DNA of 64,000 nucleotides, from the NCBI GenBank assembly GCA_002946415.1, contig NJPS01000013.1, positions 1,792,475 through 1,856,474 of the forward strand, read 5' to 3'. Each line of letters begins with the position of its first letter. Positions within the stretch are counted from its first letter, which is position 1. A program made the position numbers and the translations under genes. This document shows positions 48,619-61,884 of the stretch, one piece after another. This DNA comes from Rutstroemia sp. NJR-2017a BVV2 (Eukaryota; Ascomycota; Leotiomycetes; Helotiales; Rutstroemiaceae). The notes below the pieces were generated by a model. That model saw only the letters and a list, made by a program, of their open reading frames with translations, was not told the DNA's origin and made no database searches.

Positions 48619-49379
48619 TTATTAATAACTTAACTTATATTTTCGGCTAACTAGTAACCTTCCAAATAATACTTTACTTTTAATCCTTCTTATCTAGGTA
48701 AACCTAGAGTAATTGGAAGAAGATCTATTCTACTATAATAGTAATAAAAGTATTTTATTTTTATTTTTATTAACAAACTAATCTTCTTATACCTTCTAAA
48801 CAGGATATAACTGTTTTCGAATATAGAAGTATAATCAGATACTCTCTATCTCCAGAGTAGAAATACCTCTCTATATAATTAGAAGTAGTGAACTTATAAT
48901 AATAATATAATAATAATCAAAAGAATAGTAAAGACTCTTTCTCTAGCTCAAATATTACTATCAGTCGAGAAAGTTCAAATAGTAGTCGAATCCAAGCTAT
49001 AAGCAAATAATCTACTTTTATCTTCTTATCCGGATAAGTCTTAGTACTATTAGCTAAGATTAGAGAGTTCTATATAATAAAGTCCGAGTTCGTAGTACTG
49101 TAAATACTAGTTATATAGTTATCAGCTAATATAGAATAGAATAGTTTATTATATATTCTATATACTCTACTTTTATATAGGTCTCTTAATCAAGCTTAAA
49201 ACCTCTTTATCCAATCAATAGAATATAATAAATTTATAGAAGAAAATTCTTCAACCTTCTTTATAGTAGTACTCTTATATATATATTTCAGATCTAATTA
49301 TAGTCTATAACTATCTATAAGAGATCGATAATTAATTATCTACTTTTCCTTATTAAGTACTAATTATAACCAATCTTCT

Positions 49380-50330
49380 TATATTACTAACTTAACTAAT
49401 AAACTTAATAATAAGAAGAATATCCGATTTTCTTTATAGAAGAAGATAATATTAAGTTATCTTGAAACTTACTTCTATTTTGACGAAAATCAAGTTTGTG
49501 ATTATATCGGAAACTAAATAGAAGAACTAGCTCTAGATTATCTAGAAAAACTCTTTATTCAAGAATCTCTCTTTACTGTTAAAGAGCTAGTAAACAAGTT
49601 ATATATATTTTTCTATAATTCTATAGAAGTAGTAAGAGCTAAGAACGAATATAAAGTTATATTTATAACTACTTCTAGTTCTTTATCTTCTTTCAAAGAG
49701 TTTTATTATTATCTCTATATATAAGTTTCAATTAGTATAGTTTCCCTCGAAGTTATCTTCGATAAGTTACTTATTAAGATTACTAAATACTACTATATCT
49801 GTTTTAAAGAATAGTAATTTAGAATTAAGATTCTTCAAGAAATAATAAAATACTTCTACTTTATTGAATAAGAAGATAATATAAAGATTCTATTATATTC
49901 TTTATAATCTATCTTTGCGATATCTACCTTTTTATATCGCTTCTTAGATATTTCTTATTATATTAGAAAAGAAGTTATTATAAAATAAATAAATTGTTCT
50001 ACTTTACTTTATAGTTCTAGTACTGTTTATAACTCTATACTAGTATTAGCTATATCTAACTTTCTAAATACCTTCTATAGTTTCACTTCTAATCGCGATA
50101 TTTCTATTTCTCCAAATCGATCTTATTACAATAATAGAGCTAGTATTTCTATTAGTTCTATTCCGAATCGAGCTCGGAGTAATACTCTTTACAGAATCAA
50201 TACTATTGATATTAATACTTAAAAGCCTTTTGATAAGTATAGCGATAAAGAGATTTATATTGATATTATAAATAAATAGATTCTAGAAATGGAAGAAGAG
50301 ATAGTAGAGTATATTTGTATATAGAATAAT
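49380..50330 (+). pseudogene. G4 gag relic
   Basis: One + frame carries recognisable gag-type sequence: ETYFYFDENQVCDYIG, IEELALDYLEKLFIQESLFT and VKELVNKLYIFFYNSIEVVRA, followed by SISIVSLEVIFDKLLIKITK. This is the acidic, helical capsid region seen in fungal gypsy gag proteins (a short stop-start match to the retrotransposon gag family). It is broken by TAG and TAA. A C-terminal Ser/Asn/Arg-rich part lies near 50080-50210. I could not see an intact zinc knuckle before the protease. Confidence 0.68.
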
Positions 50331-50449
50331 TAAGCAAAAGATTATATCTAGTAAAAGCTTTTATACTAGATAGAGTAAGAAATATAAGGTACTTAGATCT
50401 TATTAAGTTACTAGAAAGAGATAATCTGTTATTTCTATATATACTAGTA

Positions 50450-53400
50450 AGAAATCAATACTCTTTTCAAACTCAAGCCTTTATAGATTCTGAAGCAAAT
50501 AGCTTTGTTCTAGTTGATATTATCTTTTTAAAATCTCTTAATCTTATATAGAGGATAATAATTAAAAAACTGAAGATATCCTTACTAGTTAAGGGATATA
50601 ATAGCTAGTAAGATCAATTTATTATTTATTATATTTATTTAAATCTTATAATTGATAATCGATTATAGATCTATACTTTCTTTTTAATTATCTATCTAGA
50701 CTACTCCTTTATTCTCGAAAGAAAATAGTTAGCTGAGAATAATATCCTAGTTAACTATATAAACCGATAACTATATTAACTAGAGTACCTTCTTCTTATA
50801 TAGATCTACTTAAATAATTATATCTATATTTATACTAATTTGACCTAAAAGAGTTCTAATCGCCTTTACCAAACTGATATAGATTGATATAATTACTAGT
50901 TGGATAAGTTCTGGAAATGATATCTAAATATAGAGAATTGCAAACTTCTTATTAGTATAGTTATTATCAAAAAAGTATAAATTATATTTCGATATCCAGT
51001 AGTTTGCTAAATATCTATAGTAAATTAGTCTCTTCTCGGATTATCTCCAAAACAAAAAAATACTACTAAGTCAAACTCCCTACTAGTAAGTATTTATAAG
51101 ATTTATATTAAGGATTCTATTTATAACCTAATATAGATAGAAGTAACTCTTAAATAAGAAACTTAGTTTATATCTAACTCTCTACTATTAATCAGATACT
51201 CTAAACCCTTCTGGAAACTTTAATTTCTATATTCCTAGTTCTTTATTAATATCTATATTATTTCTAGTTCTACTTTTAATATAATATACTATCGAGATAT
51301 AGAATATAAACTAGATATAACTACTATCTATAAGATTGATTATCTGATTGAGAAGTACTAAGTTAAAAGAGAAGTTAAATAAATCTTCTTTATTTTTCTT
51401 ATTATTTTATATTCTAAATCTTATTTTTACCACCTTCTTATTTCTCTCTCCGAGATTGATTTAGAACTTTTTATCTCTAATAAGTACTTAGACTATATAG
51501 CTACCTTTTCGAAGCTTAACTTAAATATACTATCTCTATACTATTTATACAATTATAAAATTATACTCGAAGGTAATAGAGAGAAAGTACTTTGATATAA
51601 TCTATTATATAAGATATCAATAGAAGAGCTAGAAACTGTAAAGAATTATATTATAGATAACTTAGCTAAAGAATTTATCAAGCTAAGCTAAGTACTATTT
51701 ATAATCTCTATCTTATTTATCAAGAAGCTAAATAGTAGTTTGTATTTTTATATTGATTTCTATATATTTAATATCTTTATATATAAAGATTATTACTTTT
51801 TATCTCTGATTAACAAAATACTAATTTATATTTTTTGTACTAAAGTATTTACTAAATTTAATATCCGATAAACTTTCTATTATATCTAAATAGATCCTAT
51901 TTCTGAGAAATATATTATATTCTATATCTATTATAGTATCTATAAATATAAAGTTATATCTTTTGGACTGATTAATAGTCTGGTAATATACTAGTATTAT
52001 ATAAATAATATATTCTTCGACTATTTAGATATATTCTGTATTACTTATTTAAATAATATCTTGATCTACTTTGAAGATAAGTTTAAATATAAAACCTATA
52101 TCAAATTAGTCTTATAATATTTATAAGATACCGAATTATAAACTGATCTTAAGAAATATAAATTCAATATCAAGTATATAAAGTATTTAGGATTTATTAT
52201 CTTAACTGAAGATATCGAAGTAGATCCAGATAAGATCTCTATAATATAGTAATAAAAGTATTCTATAATTATAAAAGGTATTCAATTCTTTCTTGGTTTT
52301 TGTAATTTCTACTGATATTTTATCTATAATTTTAGTATTATTACTAAGCTCTTTATTAATTTGATAAAGATTAGAATCCTTTTTAGATTCAATAAAAGCT
52401 ACTAACTAATATTCGATATCCTCAAATATACTTTAATAAATATATTCCTTCTATAATATTATTACTATAATCTTCCTTATATACTAGAAATAGATACTTC
52501 CAACAAAGTAGTTGCAAATATACTCTTGTAGAAATATAGTAACAATTAGTTATCTATAGCTTTCTTTTCCAAGATAATATAAGCTACTAAGCTCAATTAT
52601 AAGATATATAATAAAGAAATATTTGCGATTATTAAATCCTTTGGTTACTAGTATATAGAACTGATAATAACCCTATATTAGATTTATATATATACTAATT
52701 ATAAAGTTCTAGAATACTTTATATCAATCAAGTTTCTTAATACTAGATAAACTAGATAAATTGAACTACTTGCTAATTACAACTTTCTAATTATATATTG
52801 TTTTAGTAAAGAGAATCTGTTTATAGATATATTTATTCGAAAAATCGACGAACTTGATCTATAGAATAAGCAAAAACAACAAAAATATTTGCAAACCTTA
52901 TTTAGAGAAACGAAACTTGATATAATTATAGTAGTGGAATAGTACAAAAAAGACTATATAAAGTAGAACGAAATTTCGGTAATATTTATATTACTCGATT
53001 CTATGATAAATCTTATTAACTGATTTTTGAGATCTAATTGCGATTCTAAAAGCTTATAGAGTTTATATATTTAAGTTTCCTATAATAACTAATATCTAAT
53101 ACTTGATGGAGACTTACTACTATTTAAAAATCAACTAATGATCCTTGATACTTACTAACTCTATATACTACTAATTCGAGAAATATATAATTCTATAACT
53201 ACTATTTACTTTAGGATTAAGAAGATAGCCTTGCTTTTGGCAAAACAATATTACTAGCATAATATAATAAATGATATATATACTTATATTTGTAATTGCT
53301 ATATTTGTCGATATAGCTCTATATCTCGAGATAAGATCCCTGGACTACTATATCTCTTACTAATTCCTATATATATATAGAAATATATTATTATAGATTA

Positions 53401-54640
53401 CTATAGTTTCAATAAAGATAAATATAACTTCGATAATATCTTCGTTATTATTGATTGTCTAAGTAAGTAAACTATTACTATCCCTTACTATAAGACTATT
53501 AATATTTAAGAACAAGTCTATCTTTATCTCTAGTATATCTATTGTTACTATAGTCTGCTAATAACTATATTTTCCAACTATAACTTGTAATTTATTTCAT
53601 CTTTCTGAAAAGAACTTAACTTAATTCTAAATACTCAAATCAAGCTATTAATTACAGACTATCTCCAAACTAATAAGCAAATTGAGATTTATAATCAGTA
53701 TTTACAGAAATAACTTAGGCCCTTCATCAGTTATTACTAAGATAACTAGTCTAAGTATTTGCCTATAATGGATTATATTTAATTAATTCTTCCTTATTCT
53801 TTTCTTAGTAATATATCCTCTTTCGAAGTATTTTATAGCTAGGAACCTTATATATAATAGAACTAGTAACTTGTAAATACCTCTATAGATAACTTGAATA
53901 TCGAGGATATATATAATTATATATAGAGAGCTTATAATATATTAGTCTATATTTGCAAATCAATTGAAAAAGCTCAAGAATATATATTAAGCTCTATTAA
54001 TATATATTGCTACTCTATTGACTTCGATATTAGCAACTATATATAACTTGATATAAAGTATTTGCCAACCTAGTAGCTCTCCTATAAGCTGGATTACTTT
54101 ATAGATAGATACTTCAAGGTTCTTGAGAAAGTTGGATATTTATTTTGTTTGGAGCTACTAGCTATTATACGAATCTATAATATATTCTCTATAGATAAGT
54201 TCTGAAAGGTTTCAGATAATCTACTTCCTAGTCAAATCAATAACCTTTCGCTATCTATCAATATTACTAATAAGGAGAAATAGAAAGTGGAAAGGATTTT
54301 TGCTATATACAAATATTATAAGTTCCTAGAATACTAAGTCCAATAACTTAATTATAATATAGATCTTATTTGATATAAGGTGTCAAATTTTAAAATAGTT
54401 TTATAACTATTTCAAGTTTTCTATTTTGCGAACCCCAAAGAACCTAGTCCTCTAGCTCTATTTCCTAACTAGCTATATTTATACCAAGATAGAGAAGATA
54501 ATTATAAGTATATAGAAGATGATTACTTAATAATACTGAAGCAGAAATAAGTATTCCTTAAAGCTAATATATTGATACTAGAGAAAAAGATGTAAATCTG
54601 GATTATTATTCTTTTTGCTTCTGTAATATTTATTATTATA
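50450..54640 (+). pseudogene. G4 pol relic (protease, RT, RNase H, integrase, chromo-like end)
   Basis: Protease: near 50478-50525, FIDSEANSFVLVD, a DSG motif with Gly changed to Glu. RT: near 51715-51830, IDFYIFNIFIYKDYYF, then YRIR-type and FGLINS-like blocks, and a catalytic site near 52040-52060 that reads YLNN instead of YLDD. RT/RNase H connection: FLGFCNFYWYFI near 52290-52325. RNase H: DTSNKVVANILLQKY near 52490-52540 and YNKEIFAII near 52610. Integrase: zinc-binding CHxC region near 53290-53330 and core near 53390-53470 (DYYSFNKDKYN, VIIDCLSKQ). C-terminus near 54285-54450 reads as a chromodomain-like end with Trp codons lost. It would have made the enzymes for reverse transcription and integration; it is now broken by many stops. 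Confidence 0.85.
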
Positions 54641-54753
54641 TATTCTTAAAACTAACTTATACTATCTCTACAATACTAACTTCGCTATATACTCTTTACC
54701 GCTATTATTGATTAGAACTAGCAACTAATTGAAGCTTGAGAACAAATTTACCT

Positions 54754-54767
54754 GAAAGGAGGAATAG
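54754..54767 (+). other. G4 polypurine tract
   Basis: GAAAGGAGGAATAG lies directly before the 3' LTR, the expected place for the second-strand primer. It agrees with the + strand direction of the coding relics. Confidence 0.75.
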
Positions 54768-54961
54768 TATAACGAGCTATACGATTTATCTCTTTATTAT
54801 AATTTATACTCTCTATATATAACTTAGTCAAACTCCCTATTACGGTAGCTAGTATATAATAACTTCTTATATATAAGCTCTCTAGGCCCTTCGGCCTTCT
54901 TAGCTCCTTAGTTGTTGATTCTAAGAATAATATAAACCCTTATCTACAATATATTATTATA
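54768..54961 (+). repeat. G4 3' LTR, 194 bp
   Basis: It starts TATAACGAGCTATACGA and ends ATATTATTATA, followed by the target duplication AGTAA (54962-54966). It is less RIP-changed than the 5' LTR (for example CCCTTCGGCC here against TCCTTCGGCT there). Confidence 0.92.
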
Positions 54962-54966
54962 AGTAA

Positions 54967-55038
54967 CTAGCTATTAGTCAATCTATTATAGTTTTAGATT
55001 TAAAAAGGTTGTTAAAATAATAAATTAATCAATCAATT
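54967..55038 (+). mobile_element. LINE L6, 3' end and tail
   Basis: The last part of the L6 3' UTR (CTAGCTATTAGTCAATC...GGTTGTTAAAATAATAAAT) followed by AATC/CAAT repeats to about 55038. With the other two segments L6 spans 31535-55038 and carries three later insertions: L4, C1 (inside L4) and G4. Confidence 0.83.
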
Positions 55039-56900
55039 CTAGCTTTCTAATAACAAATTCAACTTTATAAAATCTTAATAAAACTATTAACGATAGTATA
55101 ATTAATTACTAAAGATACTGATATAGTTAAGAATTAGTTTAAAAAATAGAGTCAAATATTTAATAATTTTGATATTATTTCTAAGAATTATTAGTAAATA
55201 TAGAACTTTAATAAAACTAGATTTCAAGTTAGAATAATAAAAGAGTAAAAGATCTTAATTCTAAATAATATATTTAAGTTCTATTTTTTAAATCTTGAAG
55301 ATCGAATATCTTTTATAGTTATCGAAACTATTAATATTTATAATAATAAATCTTCTCTATTACTTCTAATTATATAAGGAAAAGAATATATAGTTAATTG
55401 GTTTCTGGAAAAGTTATTATTCAAAATATATATTATTATTATAGAGAATAGTTTCTTTTCTAATAATTTAATAGTAGTTTAGCTAATATATTTTATCAAG
55501 AATATTCAAAATAGATTAGAAGAATTATAAAAGATCCTCTTAGTAGATATTTATAAAAGTTATCTTATATCTGAATTTATATAACTTGTAAATAATTATT
55601 ATATTCGATTTTATCTTTTACTACCTTATTTAATATATTATATATAGCTATTTAATATTGGTATATTCTAATTATATAAATACTAGTATTAATAAATAAT
55701 TGAATAAAAAATAGAAACTTTTTATATATAATTTGGTATATATAAATTCCTTAAAAATCTTAATTGGATTTATATTTAAATTTTTATATATTCAAATATT
55801 AGATCGATATAAGAGAAAGCTAAAATATAGCTAATTGATAATCAAAAAGTATTTAATAATCTCAAAAAATTCAACTTCGTTATAATTATATAAGATAAAA
55901 TCGACGAATTAGTACTTCTATAATTATTTATAAATCTATTATATATCGAAACTTAATTAGAATACTAATAAAAGAAGATATAAATTAATATAGAATAGAA
56001 TAACTCTTTATATATAAAGTAGTTTAATTAATAAATTAATATTTTCTGCAAAATTCAAATTTAAGTAATAGTTGATAAAGTAGAATTTAGAGTTTATAGA
56101 AAATAATATAAAAAAGATCTATAAATTCAAATTACTTTTTATAAGAAAATCAAGAAGCTTCTTGATAAATCTAGTAAAGAAGTTATATATAAATATATTT
56201 TTAAATAGTTAGATAAGAAAGTAACTAAGAAATAAAAAGAATAATAAAAGAAAGAATATATAATATAGTTGAAGTTTTGGTAGTTTGAATAAAATTAAGT
56301 TTTAGCTATAAGCAAAATAGCTAAAGCTAATAAATACAAATATATTAAAATTATAAAGTTAAATATTTAGATTAACTAAGAGGTTTCTGAATATTTAAAA
56401 AAACCGATTAAAGATCTAGAAACTATATAGAAAATAATGGATTCTAAATAACTTCAATAAGAGATAAATAAAGTAACTAAAAGAATAATTTCTTAATCTA
56501 TTTAAATTGATAATATAGAGATTATTATTAATATTTAGAGAGATTTAGATTTATAATAAGACTTTATTCGATTTGAAGATTATTTTGAAAAAAATAATTA
56601 TAGTAATTCAGATAATTTAGATATAGAATAATATAGAATAATCAAATATATTATCTTAAGAAGATCCAAATTTTGGAAGTTATTATCTAAATCAATTTTT
56701 TGTAGATAGATTTGTATTTATTTATATTAATTTTGATATAAAGTATATAGATTTCTCTAGTAAAATTGATCTCAAATAGATACTATATTTATAATAGATA
56801 TTATATTTGTACTGATTAGAAAGCGAAGCTTTCTATAGAAGAGTTATATAAATACCAACAATTAATTTTATAAATATTATTAGTTATATATTAGATTTTT
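55039..56900 (+). pseudogene. Fot1/pogo-type transposase relic (Pogo-1)
   Basis: Decayed DDE transposase of the Tc1/mariner superfamily, Fot1/pogo branch. The + frame reads near 55135-55230 FKK*SQIFNNFDIIS and NFNKTRFQV, the counterpart of the NFDETGF motif that carries the first catalytic Asp (now Asn). Then SFIVIETINIYNNKSSLLLLI near 55310-55380, NSFFSNNLIVV*L near 55450, ILLVDIYKSYLISEFI near 55535-55580 (counterpart of LLVDGHGSHLTSEF with the second Asp kept), and the HTTHxxQPLDVxVFxPYKxW block near 55620-55680. A Lys-rich C-terminal part follows to about 56400. The N-terminal DNA-binding part is missing: the relic starts directly at the tail of LINE L6. No terminal inverted repeats were found. 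Confidence 0.78.
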
Positions 56901-58007
56901 CAATAAATTCATATTTATATTTTATTTAATAAATAAAGTAATTATCTTTAATATAATATAATTATTTAAAATATTAGAATAAAAATAATTGAAAATATAA
57001 TATATATATATATTAGATTAATATATATTGAAAACTATTTAATTATATTATTTATAATATAAATACGAACTTTATATTTAATAAATTCTAGCAAAATATA
57101 TATATAGTAAATATAGAAATAAAAGAAATATTAACGAAAATATATAATAATATAAATAAATTGAAATATTGTTATATTTCTTTATAAAGAATATATAGAA
57201 TAATTTATAAAGAATTATAAGATAAAAAGTTTTCCGAAATAATATTCTATAAATAATAATTAAAGTAATTAATAATATTATAAATCTAAATAAATTTAAA
57301 TTTATTTTTCTAATATTCGGTATATATCTTTATTTGAATTATTAATTTAATTTATTATTTTTTATATATATAAATATAATCAACAAAATAATAATAAAGA
57401 TATATAAGTATAATATTTAATAATAAATGAAAAATATATCTGAAATTAAAAGTAATTTATAAATATTGGAATTAATTAATCTTTCTTTATAATTTAATAT
57501 ATATATATTAAAAGAAAAATAGATAAATAAAATTATATAAATTTATTAATATAAAAGGAGAAATTAATATTATATAAATATTAATAAATCCAATTTGTTT
57601 TCAAATAACTAATATAAAATCTTTCAATTTAAAAAGAATTCAAAATTCTAAATATAAATTAATTATTTTATTTTATTTAATTATAAAAAGATAATTTAAT
57701 AATTATTCAAAGATTTATATTATAGTTTATTATTTTATTTTGAGATATGAAAATTTTTCTATTAAAGGAAAAAAAAGATAATTATAATTTAATAAAATAA
57801 CTATATATATAAAATATTATTATTATAATAGAAATATTTTTAAATTATTATTATAAATCAAAATAGATAATTTTATTATTTATAATATCTTCGAAATAAT
57901 ATTATATAATCTATTTATATATAAAAGATATATTATAAATATTAGATTAGTTAATAAAGTTAAAGATAAAATAATATCTATTTTATATAAAAAAATAAAC
58001 TAATTAT
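56901..58007 (+). other. AT-rich stretch, no gene recognised
   Basis: About 1.1 kb of very AT-rich DNA between the transposase relic and LINE L7. I found no open frame, no LTR and no clear terminal inverted repeat of the pogo element. The last bases before L7 are TAATTAT (58001-58007), which recurs at the other end of L7. Confidence 0.5.
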
Positions 58008-61000
58008 TGATTGATTGATTTATTATTTTAACAATCTTTTTGAGTCTAAGACTATAGTAGGTCGATTAGTAGCTAGCTACTAATAGTTAAGTAATAGTAG
58101 TATTTTAAATATATTTTTAAACCAAATAGTATTAAGAGATAATAAGAAACTAGTTCTAGATAATGAAAATAAAATAAAAGAAAAATGAAAATTTGATAAA
58201 ACTAAGAAGATTCCAATTTAATTATCTTCTAGTTTGTAGGTTAAATAATATTTTCGAGTGCAGATATTTATCTTATTTAGATAACTTATACTAGCTTCGA
58301 TTCCGGAGTTGGTATTAAGAGGAAGTGATAGTGATAAATAATTTATAACTAGTTTATCTTTTAGTTTAGTCCGAGCTAAACTAAAAAGAGAATAACTTAA
58401 AAGTAAGTACTTAGAAGTCTCTTTAGCTCTACAAATATATTTATTATTACTAGTATATTTTAATAAATATAAATATAATTTTAAATAACTATATCTGATT
58501 TTCAATTAATAGAAAGTACTAATAGTAGCTTTTTTAGTCGAAATTGGGATCTAGATTCGATTTCGAGAAAAGAGTTTAAAAATTCTTAAATAGCTAGTTG
58601 AGCTAAATGAATTAGCTTCTAGAATATTTAAAAGAGATTCAAACTACTTTTGATTTTTAATTCGTTTAATTTAAGCTTCTAAGTAATTGAGACTAGTTAT
58701 ATTAGTTTCAGAATCTATTTTCGTTTTCGATTTGATTAGTAGATCTATTTTTTCGTTACTTAGTATCTCAAAATAGTTAGGAATCTAAGCTAATTTGATT
58801 TTAGCTTCTTTTTCAACTATTTCTTGGCTAGTTTTATAAACTAGTACTACTTAGTTTTATCTAAATTTATTACGAAGTGATTTTAATCTTTATAAAGTAA
58901 TTTGATTATCTGAGAAAATAATAAATTCTTAATCTTTTTAAGCTATTTTGTTTACTAGTTTAATTCCTTTAGTTATTCCAGCTAGTTCGCTATTATAAAC
59001 TAGCTAACTAGTCCCAATATTCTAACTAGATCTCTAAATTAGTTTCTAGTTAGAGTTAAAAAGAACTAAACTGATTCCGATTTCTTTTTGATTTATTAGT
59101 TCTGATCTATTTATATAGATTGAGTGCTAGTTCGAGGCTAGCAAAATAACCGAGTTTTTATAATTTTCAGCTTCTAATTTTTTAGATAACTTACTAATTT
59201 CAACCGAATAAAGAATAATTACCTAAAGTGGAAATTTAAAAGAACTAATTAATTCCAAATACTAAAAGTAAACTAATAGATATATTAAGTATCTAATTCA
59301 CTTTATTTAGGTTATTTTGACTAGTTCTTTTTAGATTGATACTAAATAGTTCTGGAACTAATTATTAACCTTCGATTTAGCTCAAATTTCTTTGAAAATT
59401 AGATGATTTTTAATTATTTTGAGAGTTCTGAATATATATTGATAGTTAGTAATATTTAAGTAAATCTAGAGAAGTACTAGTATAGCTTCTACTTTTATAG
59501 GAACTATTAGACTAATTCTAAATATCTTGAGGATTTTCCAAAAAACCAAATTTTATAAATATTAAAATTGAATTTTAAATTTAATTTGTTTTTTCTATTA
59601 TATAGAGAATCTATAGTCTAAGATACTAATGATATAAACGATATATAGCTAGTATATTATAAAAAGTGAAAATCTATTTTCGGTATTAGCTAGTTAATTA
59701 GTTCTCAAAAAAACTGATTTAGTTTAACTAATTCTAATTGAGATATATTGATTGAAACTTAAAGTATTATCAAATTAGATATCTAATTATTTTATTATTT
59801 TTGAGAATTGTATTGATTGATTATTCGGTAAATTAACTAAATTGATCTCAATAGTTTCTTATTTACTTTCGAAAAAATGAATTAATTTTGTTTTAGCTAA
59901 ATCGAATTCAATACTACTAGCTTCTTCTAAAGTATATAGTTTGCTAGCTTCTCTTTCTAGAATTTTATAGTTCTTTTTGAAACTAGTTAAGCTAGTAGCT
60001 AGCGCGATATCATTTATATATAATTAGATTAAGATAGAAATCGATAGAAAAAACTCTTTAATATAAATTAAAAAAAGAATTAATAAAATTAGATTATTCT
60101 AGAAGATATTAATTGAAATAAATTGGAATTGCTTAATTTGATTATTAAAACTTAAGCAAAATAATCGATATTCCAAAAAGTAACTAATCTAAATAATTAA
60201 GTTAATTAGTAATTTTAATCTTTTTAGAATAACTAATAATTAGTTTTTTGAGATATAGTCGAAAGCTTCTTTAATATCCAAAAATAAAACCAATATTTTA
60301 TATTCTTTTAAATAATTTTTTTAAACTTTATTTACTAATAGTAATTTGGTATTGATAACTGATTTTTTAAATTTTCTATTAATTTAAGAATTATATAATA
60401 AACTAGTTGTTTTGGTTAAATAATCTAGTTTTTTTGTTAGTATTCTCTTACTTATTTTATTTAAATAGTTGAGAAATAAGATTATTCTATAAGTTTTTGA
60501 AACTAAATAATTAGATTTAGTTGGTTTTTTGAAAATAATTCTAGTTATTTATCTCTAGTACCAAAGATAATATCTAAGATCGATTAGATAAACAAAAACT
60601 TTATAAAATATCTTAGAAATAGCTAAATAAACTTTATTAATAATTTCTTAAATAATTCTATTAAGTTCTAGTATTTTCCCTTTGATTTTAGTTAAATAAA
60701 CTAATACTAATTCTGTACTAGCTAGCTTAGGCTAACTTCAATTTATTACTTTATATCTTTCCTAATTAAGATTAGACGAACTAGAAAGTTGAGGAAAGAA
60801 AATAGTTCTCAAAATAATTTCTTTCTCTTTAAAAATAGTTTTATTTAAAATAACTAGAAAAGATCGATTAAAGAAGAATTTAGTATAGTTAAATATTTTA
60901 AATATTGATTTAGAATTATTATTTTCAAGAATAGTATTTCAATAATCCTTTTTAGCTAATTTTATCTTTAAAAAGTATTGATTCCGAGTTAATTAATATT

Positions 61001-61876
61001 GTTTTTAATAAAAACCTTAACTAGTTTAATTATTTTGGATTTTTAATTTTCTTTAAACTAGTATTATCGATTTTCTTAGACTTTTTAGTTTAGGAATCTA
61101 TTAAGATTTAGTTTTTAGATTAGATTTAGTTTTTAGAATAGCTTTACTAGTTACTAGTTGAACTAGTAATAATAATTTCGAACTAATCGATTCTAGATAA
61201 TTTTATACTATCTTATCTAATTTCAGATTTAGCTAAGTGAAATTAGAAAAAGAGTTAGTTAGAATAATCGATTTTTTTGTAATTTTAACTAAATAGTCTA
61301 AAAAAAGTTCTCTATTTACTAACTTAGTATTAAAATAAGTATTAGCTAATTTTTATCTATTTAGAGATATTAGTTCTTTTTTCTCTTTTAAAGTAAATAA
61401 AATCGATAAATAATCAAATCTCAAGTCAGTTAGTATTTACTAGTTATTAATATATCTAGCTAATATTTATATAGCTAGTATAAGATCTAAAACTAATTTA
61501 CTAGCTTCTTTAAAAAATATAATAATTCTAGATTTATTAATTAGATCTAAGTTTTACTTTTTAATCTATCGAACTAACTTAGTATTAACTTAACTATTTC
61601 GATTATTCGAATTCTATTAAAGATAATAGAAATTAAAATTATTCAAAATAAATGAATTAGTCGAAATAGTTCTAGATAATAAACTCTTTTCTACTATTTT
61701 AATCGAAATTTCTTTGATTTAGCTAGTTTCGTTATAAATATTAACTAGTTCAAGTATATTACTTTTTTTAGTTACTAATAGAACTAGTAAGTTAAGATCG
61801 ATATTCGAAGAAACTAGTATAATATTAGGTATATAAATCTTCGAGATATAAACAAATATTCGAGATCTGAATTCTA
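58008..61876 (-). mobile_element. LINE L7, 5'-truncated
   Basis: A minus-strand LINE with a short GATT tail (three units, 58009-58020), the 3' UTR, the ORF2 Cys/His end (open at 58218-58505), RNase H, RT and part of the endonuclease, where it breaks off at about 61876. TAATTAT at 58001-58007 and 61877-61883 may be its target duplication, but seven AT-only bases are weak proof. It is strongly RIP-changed. Confidence 0.83.
58218..58505 (-). pseudogene. LINE L7 ORF2 C-terminal Cys/His tail
   Basis: A 95-codon open stretch reading KYICRAKETSKYLLLSY and SLFSLARTKLKDKL, ending TYKLEDN. One Cys remains, while the His and last Cys have become Tyr. It matches the L4 copy at 36039-36326 residue by residue apart from RIP-type changes. 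Confidence 0.78.
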
Positions 61877-61884
61877 TAATTATA

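Larger units (their letters stand above)
48425..54961 (+). mobile_element. Ty3/gypsy retrotransposon G4 with short LTRs
   Basis: A complete-length + strand gypsy element of 6,537 bp, inserted in the 3' UTR of LINE L6. It has 194-bp LTRs (48425-48618 and 54768-54961) and the target duplication AGTAA (48420-48424, 54962-54966). Gag, protease, RT, RNase H, integrase and a chromodomain-like end follow in Ty3/gypsy order. It belongs to a different family from G1: the LTR is much shorter and unrelated, and the protein motifs differ. RIP has put TAA and TAG stops throughout. Confidence 0.93.
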
